This document shows positions 4,201 through 5,371 of a stretch of 5,371 nucleotides of DNA, in pieces. Below the pieces are notes generated by a model that worked only from the letters and a program-made list of their open reading frames with translations, was not told the origin of the DNA and ran no database searches. The position numbers and the translations under genes were made by a program. The stretch is taken from contig NZ_LATL02000223.1 of assembly GCF_000972705.2 (NCBI RefSeq), positions 1 through 5,371 of the forward strand. The letters run 5' to 3'. Positions within the stretch are counted from its first letter, which is position 1. Each line of letters begins with the position of its first letter. Origin of the DNA: Limnoraphis robusta CS-951. Lineage in GTDB: Bacteria > Cyanobacteriota > Cyanobacteriia > Cyanobacteriales > Microcoleaceae.

Positions 4201-5371
4201 GCCGATCTGAGTCGAGAAATAGAGGCTCAAAATGGTATATTCCGTATACAGCGATCGCCTGATCCGGTGGGTGAGTTAACCGTTAATTTGACAGTTTCAG
4301 GCAATAAACTGTTATTAACTCAGCTATTAACTCAGCCAGAATTTGAGTTGAAAATTGGTGAGGAACCTGTTGAGATAGTGGTTGATGCAGCAACAAATAC
4401 CGCGACTGCAACGGTAACGCTTCCCAATCAAGCGGCGAGTGTGGATATCACGTTAATTCCCCTTGATGATGATCAAGCTGAAGCTAGTGAATCCCTGACG
4501 TTAACGATAGCAGAAATTGACGCTTCTGAATATGTGATTGATTCGGAAGATAACGAAGCAACGGTTACTCTGTTGGCGAATGATACACAAGTCACCCGTT
4601 TAACGGATAGCGATCAAATTGACGATGAACAGGCTTATTTTGATGCGGTTGAGGGTTCGTTGCGACAAGCGTTAATTAATGCTGAAAGCTTTTCTGATGC
4701 CGATACGATTACCTTTGCTCCTCAAGCTGCTGGTGTTAATACGATTAATTTGGTTGCAGCATTACCCAATATTAACAGTAATATTACGTTTGACGGCCCT
4801 GGTGCCAATCGCCTAACGATTCAGCGCGATGTTGAAGAAGCCTTTAACATTTTCACCATCAATGGTGGAATAGTTCAAATTGAAGGTTTAACAATTGCGA
4901 ACGGATTAGCTGAAGGAACGATAGATGATGCTGAAAATACCACTCAGGGAAGCCGGGGTGGTGCAATTGATATTTCATCGACATCAAGCGTTGTAGTGAT
5001 AGAAAATAGTGTGATTCAAGGAAGTCGAGCTAATAATGGAGGAGCGATTGCTAACCTAAGCCGTTCATTAACCATTAATAACAGCACAATTACAGATAAT
5101 ACAGGAAGTAATGGTGGAGGTATCCTGAATTTAGGTGGCACAATTCGGATTACTAACAGTACAATTGCTAACAATAATGCTGATTCGGGAGGGGGTATCT
5201 TTAACTTTGGTGGATTGACTCTCACGAATAGCACAATTGCTTACAATACTGCTGAAAGCGGTGGTGGAGGTTTGACCAATTTAGAGACAGCTAATCTCAA
5301 AAATACCCTGGTTGCAGCTAATAATGCTCCTAATAATCCTGCTGAAATATCAGGATTATTAGGAGCATTAT
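1204..5371 (+). CDS. Giant RTX / Calx-beta / beta-helix surface protein (3' partial)
   Basis: One frame of 1389 codons is open from ATG 1204 to the window edge. An in-frame TGA at 1171 and the lack of another start codon fix the start, although the ribosome binding site is weak (GAG, 4 nt before the ATG). Domains in order: 16 RTX nonapeptides (residues 7-150), RTX cap (151-220), Calx-beta 1 (230-342), Pro-Thr linker (343-356), Calx-beta 2 (373-493), 3 (500-624), 4 (628-742), 5 (745-859), 6 (863-985) and 7 (988-1128), a CSLREA-like segment (from 1130) and a parallel beta-helix (from about 1263, unfinished). RTX and Calx-beta modules bind calcium; long proteins of this make-up are usually secreted or surface-bound and serve adhesion, gliding or cell-cell contact. 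No signal peptide is present: the protein starts MANIIGAEDPD. Export by a type I system with a signal beyond the edge is inferred. The composition is strongly acidic with hardly any Cys. The exact role and ligand are unknown. Confidence 0.93.
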   Translation, partial: MANIIGAEDPDLLEGTLEADLIQGLAGDDTLIGFLGNDTLQGNSDNDSILGSRDDDLLQGDEGNDSLFGEFGNDTVEGGLGDDFLFGNEGDDFISDIGGSDTLYGGQGNDTLVNLEGNDQLFGDLDNDILYTGLGLNTLTGGAGADLFVIGRSLNGGLTDIITDFRAGFDLIALTDDLEFEDLEFVQTGNDTTIIDRESREELAILQATQRNTLIRSNFTKSISTITSVVEFSEQSIQIRENQTSAFVEIGIQRTGSPLNTVGGKLLLSEANSSSDDLDLSPEGIEVIFAPFETFKRVTIPINNDDQFEGDESISLRLTDPIGGATIGEQSELVVNIEDDERPPTPTPTPTPTPTPDDDTLTIPPTPPITASTVSVSVSPTNVPEDQGQGLVYTFSRSSGSLLTGIIVDFAIAGSAELGTDYTVTGALEFSDGEGTIVFAPNESTTQITLTPVANDIFEADKTIELTIAESGTLYEADPAGQSATGTIVNDDDPPDPPVYDFSKAEFIGVEGDPDNRQQVEIIVSRSADVDLQSQVDIILTDGTAIEGTDYQTPPQPTPLIFLPGETEKSVFVDLIPNTEEQPSRSLNLSFDNFQIIADGNPIIGGQVGVNNPAATITINDDDGATTYEFNNSLFTTSEGDVLNTVDDVVEIIRTGRLDPSSVTVNLQGINNALPGVDFAAGPITVDFAANQTIATVPIEIIGNVIPQPNKTVRLSLAPSTGQQVGTENPTANLIIVDDDDIPTYDFTTSQYTASEDDGITEVVTVLRSGNAEAASSVDVVLTTAASDGAIPGEDITPERVTVNFAPGETTQTIPLEIIDDTIEEEAEAVNLRLENFAPQGQTGNTFPTANLSILDNDSPPVYNFSLANFSTVEGNAVNQTTVVEVSRSGETTNASRVDVVLTQQTAEAGTDYVNSPITIEFAPGETTQIVPIQILGDDRVESDETLGLSFDNFIIIGNNGQEIEGGRAGTSQPQSVLTIENDDTATVSITAIQTDAIEADLSREIEAQNGIFRIQRSPDPVGELTVNLTVSGNKLLLTQLLTQPEFELKIGEEPVEIVVDAATNTATATVTLPNQAASVDITLIPLDDDQAEASESLTLTIAEIDASEYVIDSEDNEATVTLLANDTQVTRLTDSDQIDDEQAYFDAVEGSLRQALINAESFSDADTITFAPQAAGVNTINLVAALPNINSNITFDGPGANRLTIQRDVEEAFNIFTINGGIVQIEGLTIANGLAEGTIDDAENTTQGSRGGAIDISSTSSVVVIENSVIQGSRANNGGAIANLSRSLTINNSTITDNTGSNGGGILNLGGTIRITNSTIANNNADSGGGIFNFGGLTLTNSTIAYNTAESGGGGLTNLETANLKNTLVAANNAPNNPAEISGLLGAL
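1222..1653 (+). repeat. 16 tandem RTX nonapeptide repeats (27-bp units)
   Basis: Residues 7-150 divide without a gap into 16 units of nine residues of the form x-x-G-x-D-x-L-x-G, for example LAGDDTLIG, DEGNDSLFG and GQGNDTLVN. Such repeats form a parallel beta-roll that binds calcium between turns. Several units have lost the canonical Gly or Asp (SRDDDLLQG, DLDNDILYT, GLGLNTLTG), so some calcium sites are probably weak. The DNA units have diverged, so there has been no recent amplification. Confidence 0.9.
1654..1866 (+). other. RTX capping module within the large protein
   Basis: Directly after the repeats, GADLFVIG is followed by ITDFRAGFDLIAL and then, after a short loop, NDTTIIDRESREELAILQ. 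This order (D-x-F-x-x-G, then I-x-D-F-x-x-G-x-D-x-I-x-L, then an amphipathic strand and an 'LAIL' segment) is the usual end-cap of cyanobacterial RTX proteins. In most proteins it comes at the C terminus; here it ends near residue 220 and the chain goes on for more than 1150 residues. Confidence 0.75.
2230..2271 (+). repeat. Pro-Thr linker, low-complexity C-rich tract
   Basis: Residues 343-356 are P followed by six TP-type pairs (PPTPTPTPTPTPTP), encoded by a C-rich tract built of CCN-ACN codon pairs. The linker separates the RTX module and first Calx-beta domain from the other six. Such linkers are stiff and extended and are often glycosylated in secreted proteins. The codons vary (CCG, CCC, CCT), so strand-slippage is possible only in the more uniform ACACCC part near 2252-2269. 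Confidence 0.85.
2434..2441. repeat. HIP1 octamer GCGATCGC
   Basis: This is a perfect copy of the highly iterated palindrome of cyanobacterial genomes, lying inside Calx-beta domain 2. It is used here as a lineage marker. Confidence 0.8.
3534..3911 (+). repeat. 18-bp direct repeat shared by Calx-beta domains 5 and 6
   Basis: GGTGGATGTGGTTCTGAC occurs at 3534-3551 and again at 3894-3911, exactly 360 bases (120 codons) apart and in the same place in each domain (VDVVLT). About 70-80 bases further on, both also share FAPGETTQ, with near-identical DNA at about 3616-3645 and 3967-3996. The two domains therefore look like the youngest duplication in the array, or have exchanged sequence by gene conversion. 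Confidence 0.8.
4251..4258. repeat. HIP1 octamer GCGATCGC
   Basis: Second perfect HIP1 copy, inside Calx-beta domain 7. A 7-of-8 match (CGATCGC) also occurs near 2603. Confidence 0.8.
4313..4336 (+). repeat. Perfect 12-bp tandem duplication in Calx-beta domain 7
   Basis: TATTAACTCAGC occurs twice back to back (4313-4324, 4325-4336). In frame this gives LLTQ-LLTQ (residues about 1038-1045). Both copies are identical at every base, which suggests a recent slippage event. It sits in the insertion that makes this domain longer than its neighbours. Confidence 0.85.
4591..4989 (+). other. CSLREA-like lead-in segment of the beta-helix
   Basis: Residues 1130-1262 show the ordered landmarks of the segment that precedes many bacterial parallel beta-helices: VTRLTDSDQ, EGSLRQALINAE, ADTITFAP, INLVAALPNINSNITFDGPG, ANRLTIQR, and IEGLTIANG. 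The match to the CSLREA / choice-of-anchor Q type of surface protein is made by memory of the family pattern, without a profile search. Its place after Calx-beta domains suggests it presents the beta-helix at the distal end. Confidence 0.7.
4990..5371 (+). repeat. Right-handed parallel beta-helix repeats (24-26 aa, pectate-lyase-like)
   Basis: From residue 1263 the chain repeats with a period of about 25 residues: VVVIENSVIQGSRANNGGAI, LTINNSTITDNTGSNGGGIL, IRITNSTIANNNADSGGGIF, LTLTNSTIAYNTAESGGGGL, and a final diverging coil ANLKNTLVAANNAP. The N-S-T-I strand and G-G-G-I/L turn are typical of beta-helix coils in Pmp-like and choice-of-anchor Q proteins. No catalytic residues are evident, so a binding or structural role fits better than an enzyme. 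The repeat is cut by the window edge. Confidence 0.8.
5321..5371. repeat. Perfect 21-bp inverted repeat, 9-nt loop, at the window edge
   Basis: Bases 5321-5341 are the exact reverse complement of 5351-5371; all 21 pairs are Watson-Crick. The loop is CTGAAATAT (5342-5350). The left arm starts ATAATGCTCC and the right arm ends GGAGCATTAT. The repeat lies inside the large coding frame and its right arm ends on the last base seen, so its full length is unknown. It may be a real hairpin or a fold-back artefact. Confidence 0.9.

Larger units (their letters stand above)
1891..4587 (+). repeat. Seven Calx-beta domains (about 113-141 aa each)
   Basis: Each unit begins with an aromatic beta-strand and an E-G or E-D/E-N turn. 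Most then carry a G-x-D-Y or G-x-D-F turn, an F-A/x-P-x-E-T strand leading to I-P-I, and an acidic end such as INDDD. Unit spans in bases: 1891-2229, 2320-2682, 2701-3075, 3085-3429, 3436-3780, 3790-4158 and 4165-4587. Units 3-6 all start Y-[DEN]-F and are joined by short linkers such as DDDGATT. Unit 7 is longer and carries an insertion. Calx-beta domains are immunoglobulin-like folds that bind calcium through the acidic loops at their ends, which would stiffen the stalk when calcium is present. Confidence 0.88.

Noticed and set aside
5016..5234. Antisense open frame rich in Leu, Pro and Val
   Set aside because: It is the reverse reading of the beta-helix repeats; the apparent hydrophobic segments follow from AAT/GGT-rich codons on the + strand and not from a real membrane protein.

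Overview
The window looks like cyanobacterial chromosomal DNA, most likely from a filamentous, Oscillatoriales-type species. This is an inference. It rests on two perfect copies of the cyanobacterial HIP1 octamer GCGATCGC (2434-2441 and 4251-4258), moderate GC content, an SGNH-hydrolase/LysM protein, and a giant RTX/Calx-beta/beta-helix surface protein of a kind common in that phylum. No ribosomal, tRNA or other marker gene is present to fix the genus.

Layout, left to right. (1) Positions 2-472, + strand: the C-terminal 156 residues of an SGNH/GDSL-type hydrolase with a LysM-like C-terminal module; the 5' end is outside the window. (2) Positions 497-544: a long hairpin between two convergent genes, probably a two-way terminator. 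(3) Positions 568-789, - strand: a small unrecognised protein of 73 residues, best started at a TTG that has a good ribosome binding site; a plausible promoter lies upstream on the - strand. (4) Positions 790-1203: a divergent intergenic region of about 410 bases with several dyads and no convincing gene. (5) Positions 1204-5371, + strand: one uninterrupted reading frame of 1389 codons that runs off the right edge without a stop.

The large protein is a modular secreted or cell-surface protein. In order it has 16 in-register RTX nonapeptides starting at residue 7, an RTX capping module, seven Calx-beta domains with a Pro-Thr linker after the first, a CSLREA-like segment, and a right-handed parallel beta-helix that is still running at the edge. 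There is no N-terminal signal peptide, so type I secretion with a signal beyond the window is the likeliest route. All the long antisense frames inside it are shadows.

No wholly new system is evident. The most unusual signal is a perfect 21-bp inverted repeat with a 9-nt loop (5321-5341 / 5351-5371) inside the large coding frame, ending on the last base of the window. It is either a genuine hairpin in the beta-helix coding region or a fold-back artefact at a contig end. Other points worth a look are the N-terminal placement of a complete RTX-plus-cap module, a perfect 12-bp tandem duplication in Calx-beta domain 7, and DNA-level similarity between Calx-beta domains 5 and 6.
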